Assembly (NCBI GenBank): GCA_029255685.2
Contig: CM055318.2
Location: 29,128,001 to 29,192,000, forward strand
DNA: 64,000 nt
Reading direction: 5' to 3'
Source: Silene conica
Lineage: Eukaryota > Streptophyta > Magnoliopsida > Caryophyllales > Caryophyllaceae
The position numbers and the translations under genes were made by a program. Positions within the stretch are counted from its first letter, which is position 1. Each line of letters starts with the position of its first letter. Below the pieces are notes generated by a model. That model saw only the letters and a list, made by a program, of their open reading frames with translations. It was not told where the DNA came from and searched no databases. This document shows, piece by piece, positions 31,785-41,396 of this stretch.

Positions 31785-34700
31785 CTAGAGAACCACCGCA
31801 AATCTAGCAAGGTTATGGGCTACCTTGTTAAATTTGCGGGGAATAAAACAAAAACTTAAACAGTGAAAAGACGGGAAGAAACTTGAAATAAAGAGCAGAA
31901 GATCCTTAGTAAGATGATGATGATTCTCCTCTCCAGCAATTTGAAGAAGAAGCTGAAGACAATCAGAGGCAATACGAAGATGGTAAACCTGATGTTCGAG
32001 GGCCCATTGAAGAATATCACAAATAATCCAAGCTTCAGCCTGACAAGCTGATTCTGCTGAAAAATCAAAACACTTCCTAGAGACTTCCTGACCTCCAGGA
32101 TCATAAACAATCCAACCCCCACCACTATTTAGAGAAGTAAACCAGCTCGCATCCCCCTTAGCGATAGTAAGAGGACAATCAGATGCACCATTGATGACAT
32201 GAAAAGGAATTCCTTGACGAATACTAAAGCTTAGAGAATCAACCAAGGTAGGAGAAAGGGGCACAATGGAAGAAACAGCACATTGATTGTGAGCATCATT
32301 TGAAAACTTTGCTAAACTCATCTGGAGATTGAAGAAAGCAGTAATAGAGAAAGAGGCCTCCCGAAAGATAATCCTATTCCGAAAAATCCATAAAGTCCAT
32401 AGAATAGAAAGAAAGATAGAGATATTATTAATTGAATCCTCCATATTCCGGAAATAGAAAATCCAGTTAATAATCCAATCAGCAATTGGAACAGAATCAA
32501 CACCTGCGATTCTCAAACCCAACTCAGAAGAAGCCCAGATACGTTTGGTAACTTCACAATCACGAAAAAGGTGGCATAAAGATTCAGTTGCATTTGAATC
32601 AGAACAGAGAGGGCAGGAAAGATCAATGGAAAAATTCCTTTTTAAAAATTCCTGTTTAACCGGAAGTGAACCAGTCAAGATTTTCCACAGGAAAATCTTC
32701 CAAGTACTAGGACCCGGCAGAGACCATAAAGTTTTTCGACAAAAGCGTTTAGAGCAAATGGTGAGTCTACTTTTATCTTTCTCAGAAGCAGCAACCGCAA
32801 GAAAATTCTTAAGGCCCCAAGCATAACCACTTTTAACCGAATAGGAGCCGGAGGTAGTTCCATTCCAGATAAAATAGTCAGTTATAGATGTTGGACAAAG
32901 TGGAATAGCTAAAATTTGACGTGCCCAGGAATCCTCAAAAAGTTCCATAATAAGATCTTTATCCCAGGAAAGGTTAGGTAAAATAAGGTTCTTGATGGAA
33001 AGATCCATATAGATAGCTGGAACTTGAAAACCAAAACTGGTGGAGAAAGGAGGTTGTTCCCCGTTAATCCATTTAGAATGCCAAATGTTGAGTGAACTAT
33101 AGATACCTGGTTTCCAGCTGAAGTTACCCATAATGAGATGAACCCCATGAACAATACTACGACAACCCCAAGATGAACCCGTCATACATTTGAGAGAGGC
33201 ATCATTAAAAGAGTTATCTTTGAAGATCTTGGCAAAGAAAACTTTACTTAAGAGGGAATTCCGATCAGTCATAATTTTCCATGCTACTTTTCCCAGCAAA
33301 GCCTGATTGAAGATATTAAGATTACGAATACCTAAACCCCCTTCAGATTTGGGTAGGCTAAGAAAATTATTGCTACACCAATGAACAGTTTTTGATCCTT
33401 TAGTTCCAGCCCACCAGAAATGCGAAATCAAAGAAGTAATCTTTTTAATCACACTTACCGGTATTTTAAACACCGATAGAATAAAAATGGAGAGAGAGGA
33501 TAGAACAGAATTGATCAAAGTTAAACGTCCAGCTGGTGAGAGAAAAATGCCATTCCAAGAGGAAAGTCTTTTCTTAACCTTTTCCACCATATCCGAAAAA
33601 ATAAGTTTCTTAGAATAACCCATCTCAGTACGAATAACAAGATATTTACCAATACCACAAGAGTTCCGAGTCCCCAAAGTTTGGATACCAAGAGAGGCCG
33701 AGCGTAACGAGGTACTAGGACTAAAAACAATACCTGATTTAGATGAATTGATAAGCTGACCCGAGGCAAGACAGAAGTCATCAAGAATATCCTTAAGATT
33801 GAAAAAGGCATTGTCTTTGTCTTTAAGAAAAAATACGGAATCATCAGCGAAAAGTAAATGAGAGAGAGAAGGAGAGTTTCTTCCCAAAGAGATACCATGT
33901 ATGATACCATCACCCTCCGCTTTGAGGATATTGATTGATAAAACTTCCATACAAAGGATAAAAAGAAACGGCGATAAAGGATCACCCTGTCGAAGCCCAC
34001 ATGAAGGATGAAATTGTTGAAGAGGAGCACCATTAAGAAGAAGCTCATAGGAGACGGAGGTGGTGCATTCCATAATAAGACTTGAAAGGGACTCTGGAAA
34101 ACCGAAAAAACCCAAAGTATGTCGAAGAAAATCCCATTTGATTCTATCAAAAGCTTTGCTCATATCAGCCTTGAAAGCAAACCGTCCACAAAAACCCGAT
34201 TTATGTTTGTCAATATTGTCAAGAAGTTCATGAGCAAGGAGGATATTATCAGAAATCCGTCTTCCCGCAACAAAAGCATTCTGAAAATCACCCACCAAAT
34301 ATTTCATAACCTTGATAAGACGATTTGCAATACACTTTGTGATAACTTTCATAATAACATTACAGAGACTAATCGGTCTATAGTCGTCCACCTTCTCAGG
34401 AGATCCAGTTTTTGGAACAAGGGTAATAAAAGTACGATTTAATTCCTTTAGGATCTTTCCTTTATTGAGGGCTTCCAGAACAGCTTGAATAACATCATCT
34501 TTAATAGTGTGCCAACATTTTTGATAAAAAATGGCTGGGATACCATCCGGACCAGGAGATTTAAGGGGACTAAGTTGGAAAACAGCTTTCCTAACTTCCT
34601 TAGCAGTAAAACGTTTCCTTAAAAAAATAAGGTCCTCATCCAGAACCTTATTAGATGGCGAATTGAAGAGATTACAACTATCCAAATTAAGGAGAGGAGA

Positions 34701-35915
34701 AGAAGGTGGGTTAAAACGATCATAAAAATGATTCCGAAAAATAAAACCAATTGTAGACTGATTGAATTCCCAAGAACCATCCAAGTTTTTGATACCAAAA
34801 ATAAAATTCTTACCAGCACGACCTTTGACCCAGTTAAAAAAATATTTAGTACACGTATCTCCATCTACGGTCCATTTCATTTTTGCTCGTTGCTTCCAAT
34901 AAATACTAGCCGCATTAGCAAATTGAGTAACTTCATCCTGAATAGAGGAATAGGCAGAGTCATTACCAGAGAGTAAAGCAAGATCCATAGCGTCAGTAAT
35001 TTGTTTATCGAACTCATCCCACTTGAGAGACCAGCTTGCCTTCTTATTTAAACACCACTTTTTAAGGATAGATCGAATATTTGAAAGACGCTTAATGAGT
35101 CTAAAAGAATGAGAACCCGATATAAAGATATTCCATTCATCATTGACCATCTTCAAGCATTCTTCATTGTCAAGGCTCCAAGCTTCAAGTTTATAAGGTT
35201 TTCTTGAAGTATTTGAAGTAAGACTAAAATCAATTTCAATAGGTGCATGATCGGATATTTGAATTGGATGATGTTTAATTCCAATGTTTGGAAACGCAAG
35301 AAAAAATGATGAAGAGGCATAAGCTTTATCAAGTCGTTCGTAAACTTTGTTATCGCCATGCCGATTATTGCACCAATTAAACCTTGGGCCTTTGAAAGGG
35401 ACATCAATAAGTTCATGCTCAACCCGCCAATTATGAAAATTGATAGAACCCGGTATATTTGTCGAATTTTTTCCGCTCTTATCAATAGCAAATTCAACTT
35501 GATTGAAGTCACCCAAAATAAGATAAGGATGATCGAAAGAAGAAATAAAAGAGCTGAATACATCCATACGTTTAGAGAGAATAGATTCACCATAAAAGAG
35601 AATGAGATACCATGGCGAAACCTTGCAATTGTCATTCAAGAGGGCAATGAAATTATTTGTAGTACATATACAAGCAAGATTAACACCTTGCTTCCAACCT
35701 ACCCATAAACCACCCGCCGTACCAATAGCATCAACACCAACATCTTGAACAAAACCGAAAGAGCGGAAAAGAGGCTTGACACTAGAACTACTACATTTAG
35801 TCTCAATCAAAAACAGAAAATCATAATTTTTGTTACTTAGGAGAGCTCTTAGTTTCGGGAATATAGGGGCGAGCTCGTTATTCAAACCCCTACAATTCCA
35901 TGACAATCCGATCAT
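31785..35915 (-). CDS. LINE-2 ORF2: endonuclease-reverse transcriptase-RNase H, intact
   Basis: The protein nicks target DNA and copies LINE RNA at the nick. It has 1376 residues with no stop. Endonuclease, about 1-230: LSWNCRG, LIETK, LILGDFN, ISDHAPI. Reverse transcriptase, about 430-800: SPGPDGIPAIFYQ, YRPISLCN, ADMSKAFDRIKWDFL, GLRQGDPLSPFLF (near 640) and catalytic LLFADDSVFF (near 688). zf-RVT, near 1010-1120: GSYSVKSGYAW, TWKIFLWKI, CPLCSDSN...HLFRDC. RNase H, about 1250-1376: GDASW, CQAEAW, IASDCLQLL, KVAHNLAR. The start was set by its ATG overlapping the ORF1 stop (ATGA). The 3' untranslated part before the poly-A is only about 30 nt. Confidence 0.95.
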   Translation of the reverse strand: MIGLSWNCRGLNNELAPIFPKLRALLSNKNYDFLFLIETKCSSSSVKPLFRSFGFVQDVGVDAIGTAGGLWVGWKQGVNLACICTTNNFIALLNDNCKVSPWYLILFYGESILSKRMDVFSSFISSFDHPYLILGDFNQVEFAIDKSGKNSTNIPGSINFHNWRVEHELIDVPFKGPRFNWCNNRHGDNKVYERLDKAYASSSFFLAFPNIGIKHHPIQISDHAPIEIDFSLTSNTSRKPYKLEAWSLDNEECLKMVNDEWNIFISGSHSFRLIKRLSNIRSILKKWCLNKKASWSLKWDEFDKQITDAMDLALLSGNDSAYSSIQDEVTQFANAASIYWKQRAKMKWTVDGDTCTKYFFNWVKGRAGKNFIFGIKNLDGSWEFNQSTIGFIFRNHFYDRFNPPSSPLLNLDSCNLFNSPSNKVLDEDLIFLRKRFTAKEVRKAVFQLSPLKSPGPDGIPAIFYQKCWHTIKDDVIQAVLEALNKGKILKELNRTFITLVPKTGSPEKVDDYRPISLCNVIMKVITKCIANRLIKVMKYLVGDFQNAFVAGRRISDNILLAHELLDNIDKHKSGFCGRFAFKADMSKAFDRIKWDFLRHTLGFFGFPESLSSLIMECTTSVSYELLLNGAPLQQFHPSCGLRQGDPLSPFLFILCMEVLSINILKAEGDGIIHGISLGRNSPSLSHLLFADDSVFFLKDKDNAFFNLKDILDDFCLASGQLINSSKSGIVFSPSTSLRSASLGIQTLGTRNSCGIGKYLVIRTEMGYSKKLIFSDMVEKVKKRLSSWNGIFLSPAGRLTLINSVLSSLSIFILSVFKIPVSVIKKITSLISHFWWAGTKGSKTVHWCSNNFLSLPKSEGGLGIRNLNIFNQALLGKVAWKIMTDRNSLLSKVFFAKIFKDNSFNDASLKCMTGSSWGCRSIVHGVHLIMGNFSWKPGIYSSLNIWHSKWINGEQPPFSTSFGFQVPAIYMDLSIKNLILPNLSWDKDLIMELFEDSWARQILAIPLCPTSITDYFIWNGTTSGSYSVKSGYAWGLKNFLAVAASEKDKSRLTICSKRFCRKTLWSLPGPSTWKIFLWKILTGSLPVKQEFLKRNFSIDLSCPLCSDSNATESLCHLFRDCEVTKRIWASSELGLRIAGVDSVPIADWIINWIFYFRNMEDSINNISIFLSILWTLWIFRNRIIFREASFSITAFFNLQMSLAKFSNDAHNQCAVSSIVPLSPTLVDSLSFSIRQGIPFHVINGASDCPLTIAKGDASWFTSLNSGGGWIVYDPGGQEVSRKCFDFSAESACQAEAWIICDILQWALEHQVYHLRIASDCLQLLLQIAGEENHHHLTKDLLLFISSFFPSFHCLSFCFIPRKFNKVAHNLARFAVVL

Positions 35916-37615
35916 TTCATCAAAGAAGGTTGTTCATGGCCAACCTTCGAATCACCAATTTTCTCCTCAAAAGAGCTTTCGCTAGAGCATTGCATTTCAT
36001 CTTCTCCTAGCTTTAGATGGAAACCACAGGTGCTGGAGCTTAAATTCTCAATACAAGACCATGCAGAGACGGTACAGTTGCGTTTAGCAAGACGAGAGAG
36101 ATAACTCTTGGCGTGTCCAATGCTAACTAAGGCATCTTCAGGGACGCCCTCCTCCAAAAGAGTGGAACAACACTTTCTTTTGTTCATAAAATTATTACCA
36201 TAAGAACCTCGATTGCTAGCATTCCCTTCGAAAAACCCAGGACAAGAAACAGACTTAGGATCCGGATTCATAGTAGACCCAGCAACAGCCATATTAACAG
36301 ATGCTTCAGAGGATGAAGAGGAAATACAGAAAAATTGAGCATCAGGAACATCAGGAAAAACAGCAGCAGCAGGTTCGTGAACATCAGGAACTGGCAAAGT
36401 GTTAGGATCAGGCAAAATATCATCTGCATTAGTCTGAAAGAGACCATCAGGAGTAAGAAGAGGATCATCATCTTCACTGGAAAAGGGCCATTCAGGAGTA
36501 GAATAAACTGAATCTGAAGAGTCCCCAATAGTAATCACTAAGTCAGGACTATTAGGACGAAAATAGAGATGAATATGTTCTGAATTAAGTTGTTCAGAAG
36601 CAACAACAGTAGGCTGATCAGGAGCAACTGGCTGAGGATTATTGTTCAGAGAATCCGAAAAGACTTGCTCAGCAGACGGATCAGGTACAGGAATAGGAGG
36701 ATACAAATCATAGTGATAAACAGTAGGTAAGCCTTGTTGGGGTGGATCGAAAGTTTGGTTATACCCCCTGTCTTCATCATTAATTCGAGCCCAATTAAAG
36801 TCATGTTCAACACGATTGAGGATAGTTTCCTGGATGTTTAAGTCTTTATCATATGGAGTTGTAAGTCCAGCATGGTGAACATAAAGGGATAGTGGATCAT
36901 TATCCAAATTGATTCCACTAAATAAAGGCCTTACCATATCATTATCCACAGCCATATCATCATGAGAATTGTTCAAGTTAGAACACTCACCTTTTTCAAA
37001 GAAATTGCCCTTATTAGGCAAACCATTACCAATAGTAGCAGCCTGACCATTGTCAGAAGAAACAGTAGCTTGAATATCATCAGTAGGAATATTATCAGGG
37101 ACAGAAACAGTGATAACGACATCATCAGGTGGATCAACAGCCATCTCAGCATCATCATGGTTGTTATTGTCATCATTATGACTATTATTGGAACCCACAT
37201 TGAAGAGAACAGGCCCAGCGAAAGGCTGAGCCGTAACCGCAAAACACATTCCAGGATGAACTTTCCCACCTGGTGTGAGACCCAAATTGAAATCGATGAC
37301 ATGTTCTTCTTCATAGGGATTATCAAAATCTTCAGGAACATCCCCTAACCTAATTTTAGAGGTGACAAATTTGGTTGTTGAAGGAGTTGCTCTAAGATCC
37401 AGATTGAACATTGTATGAGCACTATCAGCTTGGAAAACAACAAACCCCTTCTCAGAAACCTTGTCAAGCATACCGTTTACACTAGAAACGATAGTGGTGA
37501 TACTTTCACGACAGCTAGAACCAATATGACCGATTTTTCCACAACGTATGCAATACTTAAAAATATCTTCATATCGAAACTGAACCCATAGTAAATAGCC
37601 AGGGGGCAATATTTC
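35912..37615 (-). CDS. LINE-2 ORF1, C-terminal part (zinc knuckle plus acidic tail)
   Basis: The open frame runs to 37645, but the LINE-derived text starts near PPGYLLWVQFRYEDIFKYC. A CX2CX4HX4C knuckle (CIRCGKIGHIGSSC) follows, then about 500 residues rich in D, P, N and S with no recognised fold. The DUF4283 region that precedes the knuckle in LINE-1 and LINE-3 is missing, so the element is 5' truncated, as target-primed reverse transcription commonly leaves it. The stop TGA overlaps the ORF2 ATG by three bases. Confidence 0.88.
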   Translation of the reverse strand, partial: EILPPGYLLWVQFRYEDIFKYCIRCGKIGHIGSSCRESITTIVSSVNGMLDKVSEKGFVVFQADSAHTMFNLDLRATPSTTKFVTSKIRLGDVPEDFDNPYEEEHVIDFNLGLTPGGKVHPGMCFAVTAQPFAGPVLFNVGSNNSHNDDNNNHDDAEMAVDPPDDVVITVSVPDNIPTDDIQATVSSDNGQAATIGNGLPNKGNFFEKGECSNLNNSHDDMAVDNDMVRPLFSGINLDNDPLSLYVHHAGLTTPYDKDLNIQETILNRVEHDFNWARINDEDRGYNQTFDPPQQGLPTVYHYDLYPPIPVPDPSAEQVFSDSLNNNPQPVAPDQPTVVASEQLNSEHIHLYFRPNSPDLVITIGDSSDSVYSTPEWPFSSEDDDPLLTPDGLFQTNADDILPDPNTLPVPDVHEPAAAVFPDVPDAQFFCISSSSSEASVNMAVAGSTMNPDPKSVSCPGFFEGNASNRGSYGNNFMNKRKCCSTLLEEGVPEDALVSIGHAKSYLSRLAKRNCTVSAWSCIENLSSSTCGFHLKLGEDEMQCSSESSFEEKIGDSKVGHEQPSLMK

Positions 37616-38152
37616 ATTCCTATGAAAAATGGAGATTACTAACATGATTCACAAATTTGCATTCATATGTAAACAATGTGATAATATAGAATGAATTTCA
37701 ATGTCAAAAGTATCTCTATGGAATATGTTGGAGTCATACTACCAAATTACCTTAGAATTTACAATTAGGAGTTGAATCTAATTACGTATCCAACACGTTT
37801 TCTCTCAAACCTCGTTCTATCCTTAACTACTTAAGATAGTTCAGTTTTCTGATATCTCCCACTTACTTCAAGAATTCTTACATGAAGAAGACTTTTCTTC
37901 AATTTATTCCCAATTAATCCCTCATAAGGGTTAATCTCTACGAAGTGGTGTGGTATTTGGTCAAAATAATTTTCATAAGACGACAAGTTATTATTTGAGC
38001 AATAAGACCTTTGAACCATGTATGCATAGAAGATTTATCAAAACATTTTGACTAATAATCACTTCTATATAAGTTTTTTCATAAGAAATTATAAAGGTAT
38101 CTTAGGAATTTTAAGATGTCAATCTTATATTTGCATAGGAATATAGGATCAT
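37616..38152 (-). other. Copia-A internal sequence between LINE-2 and gypsy LTR
   Basis: AT-rich, with no supported ORF. It ends ATCAT (38148-38152), the expected left target duplication of the gypsy LTR. No matching ATCAT was found beyond the truncated right side. Confidence 0.5.
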
Positions 38153-39193
38153 TGTAACATCCCGCATTTTCGTAAACAATATTTAAAGGTTTTAAGTTCA
38201 AGCTCGAGAAATAATTAATATTTCGTAATTTTTGGGATTTCATTTAAATAAATGATTAATTTATGTGAGAATATTTTTAAAAGGATTTAAATAAGATTTC
38301 ATTTAATTGCGTATTTTGCGTCTTAGCAATTTAATTTCATAGTCCGGAAAATACTTATATCGTCTTAAATTTAAAGTGACCTTAAGTCGGTGTTCTTAGC
38401 TTAAACTGTCTTAAAACTTGTCTTATGGGCCTAACTTGTTAATGGACCCATTTCCTCTCTTTTTCCTCACAAAACCCTAACTCCTTTATCCTCTACCTCC
38501 CTCATTCATTTCATTTTTCAGATTTAAAACATAACAACAAACACATTCTTGAGAATTTCTCCTTCAATCTTAAAATGCTCATAGAATCTTCGTTTCTTAT
38601 CCGATTGAGACGGTTTTCGCGGCCACGGATTCCTTGTCTCGAGCCCGTCGTTTTAAGATAATCAATCTTGCATTTTGTGACAGTTGGAATTTCGGCCTGT
38701 TTGAAGTATTTCGAAATTCGTGATTAGTTGTGATGTTTTGTTGTTTTAGGCGGTGTTTGTGTTAGCCCGGAAGAGGACTTGGTGATTTTTGAACAAGATC
38801 TTGAAGGTTTCGCAAGTAAAGGTGACAATAATGAGAAACTCGGCCTTATTTTTAATATTAGCACTTTTCTTGGTTTGATTGTTTAAGTTTCTGATTTTAC
38901 ATGTTGCTTATGTTCAATGGACTTAGAAATCATGCTAGGAATACATGTTTATGATGTTTATGTGCTTTGTTGGTGTTTCATATGCTCATAGTTCGATTTT
39001 TCAGAAATTATGTGCTTAAGACGGATACAAAGGATAATCTTATTGAGGCTTAATTGTGGGATTAATTGCTGGTATTTGGTGTATTGGATGATTATAGGTG
39101 CTGGGTAATCTTTGTATGTTGTGATTTTAGAAGTCTTGAATCGATTAGAGGAGATTTGAATGTTTTTAAGAAAATGCGATTTTGCGTACAGCA

Positions 39194-39569
39194 GACTCTG
39201 AGCCGGTAGGCTGACCGGCAGCCGGTCGGCCGGCTCAGAGTCGGGGTTGTCGTCTTTTGAATGTCTGAAATATAGGAAAGGGTTCTGAGCCGGTAGGTCG
39301 GCCGCCGGTCGACCGGCTCAGGATCTCTCTTAGGTGTTTGTGGAATTTTTTGCAAAGGCTTGGGAAGAGACTCCCAGCCGGCAGACCGACAGCCGGTCCA
39401 CCGGCTGAGAGCCTCTCCTCGTTGTTTTAAGTTTTGATGAAGGCTTATGGGAAGGGACTCCCAGCCGGCTGGCCGGCGGACGGTCCACCGGCTGAGAGCC
39501 TCTTCTCATTGTTTTTCAGACGTTGTAATGGCATGGGAAGGGACTCCCAGCCGGCAGACCGGCTGAGAG
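39194..39569. repeat. CCGG-rich stem module array 1 (5 modules)
   Basis: Modules with complementary arms lie at 39194-39242 (arms GACTCTGAGCCGG / CCGGCTCAGAGTC, 13 of 13 pairing), 39285-39321, 39371-39411, 39458-39498 and 39544-39569. Between the arms lie one or two more CCGG-type palindromes such as GGCAGCCGGTCGGCC; in the last module the loop is four bases. Spacing is about 85-90 bp with unrelated text between modules. Confidence 0.88.
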
Positions 39570-39860
39570 CCCCTGTTCACTTTAATTTGGCTTTAACTTT
39601 CAAATGGTTATTCGGTTTTGTTTGAGATTCGTTCCGTGTACCGTTCAAGTGTGTTTGAGGTCCCCGGAGGATGGGCGACACTATATTGGGTTCGGGAATG
39701 GAGAGAGGATAGAGATCCCCCGGTCGGGTAACCGAAAGGGAAACCGGCTCTCCCTCAACTTAGTTCCCGGGATCAATTAAGTGTTGATTAGAAGTATAAG
39801 AGATTAGAGCTATAGATTGGTTTCTATACTTGGATAATATTGTATTGATGCGTATTAAGG

Positions 39861-40310
39861 TATGCCTTAAGCTGGCCTCTGAGCCTAGACATGTTTGATT
39901 GTGATCGCGTTGGAACATGCCTTAAGTTGGCCTCTGAGTCTGACGAGTAGAGCAGCTGCACAACGGGGTAGCTAAGGAACTGACACCTTGCCCGGAGTGC
40001 AGATGTTGATGTTAGGACATGCCTTAAGCTGGCCTCTGAGTCTAGTGTCTTGTGATGCAGTGAAGGAACATGCCTTAAGCTGGCCTCTGAGTCCTTTACT
40101 TTTGGATGCTAGTCCATGCGTTGTGATGTCGCCTCTGAGTCTAGTGTCTTGCTGATTGGCAGGTCTATGCCTTAAGTTGGCCTCTGAGTCCTTGCTTGTT
40201 GAATGATTGGTATTTAGGTTATGTCTTAAGTTGACCACTGAACCTTATACTTGCTAAATGATTGGTATTTAGGTTATGTCTTAAGTTGACCGCTGAACCT
40301 TATACTTGCT
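39861..40310 (+). repeat. Irregular tandem repeat in gypsy LTR
   Basis: About eight copies of ATGCCTTAAGYTGGCCTCTG followed by AGTC occur near 39861, 39917, 40017, 40068, 40129 (short), 40168, 40219 and 40277, spaced 40-100 bp. The last two share variants (GTCTTAAGTTGACC). Role unknown; it could be an enhancer-like or structural part of the LTR. Confidence 0.8.
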
Positions 40311-41026
40311 GAGTTTTATCTGCTTGCCTTGAGTTGGTACAGTGTCAGATATGCATGATGATAATGATGTTTACAGTACCTTGACTTTGTTTTGATTCAT
40401 CCAAGGCATTGGGTGACTCTTTAGTCAGTTTCGTAAATGGTTTGGACCGAAAGACCCCCCGACCGGGCAACCGGTAGGGAAACCGGCCCTCCTTCCAAAT
40501 AGTTTCCGAAGTTGGTTGAGAGCCTTGCATTAGCAATTGCATGATGATATGAGTTTCAGTTATTGAGATATTGTATGCTTCACATGTCTATATATGTTGG
40601 GGTATTCTGTTTGTATTGCTTGTTACGTGTCGTTACAAAAGGTGGCTAGGAGAACTCTAGTCACTCCCCACTGATTGTGGCGTACATGTTTACATGTATG
40701 TAGGTACATGCAGGTTGGCGGGGGTTGCTGAGAGCTAGCGAGTGATGATCCGCTTATCATCTTTTGACTTACACTCTACGATAGCTAGACTCTAGTTTTG
40801 TTACATTTGATGTTTTGAGTGCCTGTAGGGATGTTCCATCCCAGGCTGTTGTATACATTTTGCTTCAGTACTTAGATTGTTATACTTATCTATTTCTGTT
40901 TATATCAGTTTCAGTTTTCAGTTTTAATTCACCTCGCATGTTGTTTATGTTAAAAAGTTTTAATTCCGCTGCATTTTTAGTACTTTGTGTGTTTATCATT
41001 TCCGCTTTCGCGAGGGGTTTTACAGT

Positions 41027-41180
41027 TGGTATCAGAGCGTTGTCGCTCTCGACGCACTCATGTAATCCCCAAAACCTATGATACGGTTCACGTGATGATT
41101 TAGAAAGAGGTTCTATTTGTCATTATAGCAAAAGATGTTTAGCGGAGATTTGGGTTACAATCGAATGGTGTTTAACCAAG
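41027..41180 (+). mobile_element. Primer-binding site and internal stub of gypsy element
   Basis: TGGTATCAGAGC (41027-41038) is the initiator Met tRNA primer site. About 140 bp of leader follow before the SINE, and no gag is present. The element is therefore a one-LTR truncated copy rather than a clean solo LTR. Confidence 0.8.
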
Positions 41181-41380
41181 TGGTGTTAGTCTAGTGGTAG
41201 CTGGGTTAAATCTTGAAACTTGAAGAAATGCAGGAGTTAAGAGGTCCCAGGTTCGACTCCTAGCTAGGGCGATGACCACTTGGCTACTACAGCCCCCAAA
41301 GGGGTGGCTTACATGGTCCATGTTGTGGTGCAGGAATGCATGGGTCCGAGGGGATTCAACCTCATCGTCATAAAAAAATA
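41181..41380 (+). mobile_element. tRNA-derived SINE
   Basis: A tRNA-like head holds a box A (TTAGTCTAGTGG, 41186-41197) and a perfect box B (GGTTCGACTCC, 41250-41260), the two internal promoter elements of RNA polymerase III. A non-tRNA body with inverted GGGTCCGAGGGG/CCCC text and a short A-rich tail (TAAAAAAATA, to 41380) follow. About 200 bp is a usual plant SINE size. It sits between the gypsy stub and copia-A leader; no target duplication could be confirmed. Confidence 0.8.
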
Positions 41381-41396
41381 GGAGTGAGTAATGAAC

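Larger units (their letters stand above)
31722..37615 (-). mobile_element. LINE-2: L1-type LINE with intact ORF2, 5' truncated
   Basis: A 33-T run (31722-31754) is the poly-A tail of a minus-strand element. ORF2 and the C-terminal part of ORF1 are uninterrupted. The 5' end breaks off inside ORF1 just before its zinc knuckle, at about 37610-37620. The flanks ATATTTCTTCTTC (left) and ATATTTCATTCCT (right) may be an imperfect target duplication. Full reading frames mark it as the youngest LINE in the window. Confidence 0.9.
38153..41024 (+). repeat. 2.87-kb gypsy-type LTR (chromovirus-like)
   Basis: It begins TGTAACATCCCGCATTTTCG, a start shared by several large plant gypsy LTRs, and ends GGGGTTTTACA, giving TGTAA...TTACA termini. 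A primer-binding site follows after two bases. Inside are the CCGG-rich stem array (39194-39569), a TTAAGYTGGCCTCTGAGTC repeat array (39861-40310) and two near-copies of a gt-rich segment, GGTAGGGAAACCGG and relatives (about 39717 and 40456). The rest of the element is lost except about 140 bp. The lineage is inferred from LTR length and termini only. Confidence 0.82.

Noticed and set aside
36962..37348. Plus-strand ORF opposite LINE-2 ORF1
   Set aside because: It is the shadow of the acidic repeat-like tail of ORF1 on the other strand.
41181..41275. Genuine tRNA gene
   Set aside because: Boxes A and B are present, but the stems do not close into a standard cloverleaf and the unit continues into a SINE body with an A-rich tail.
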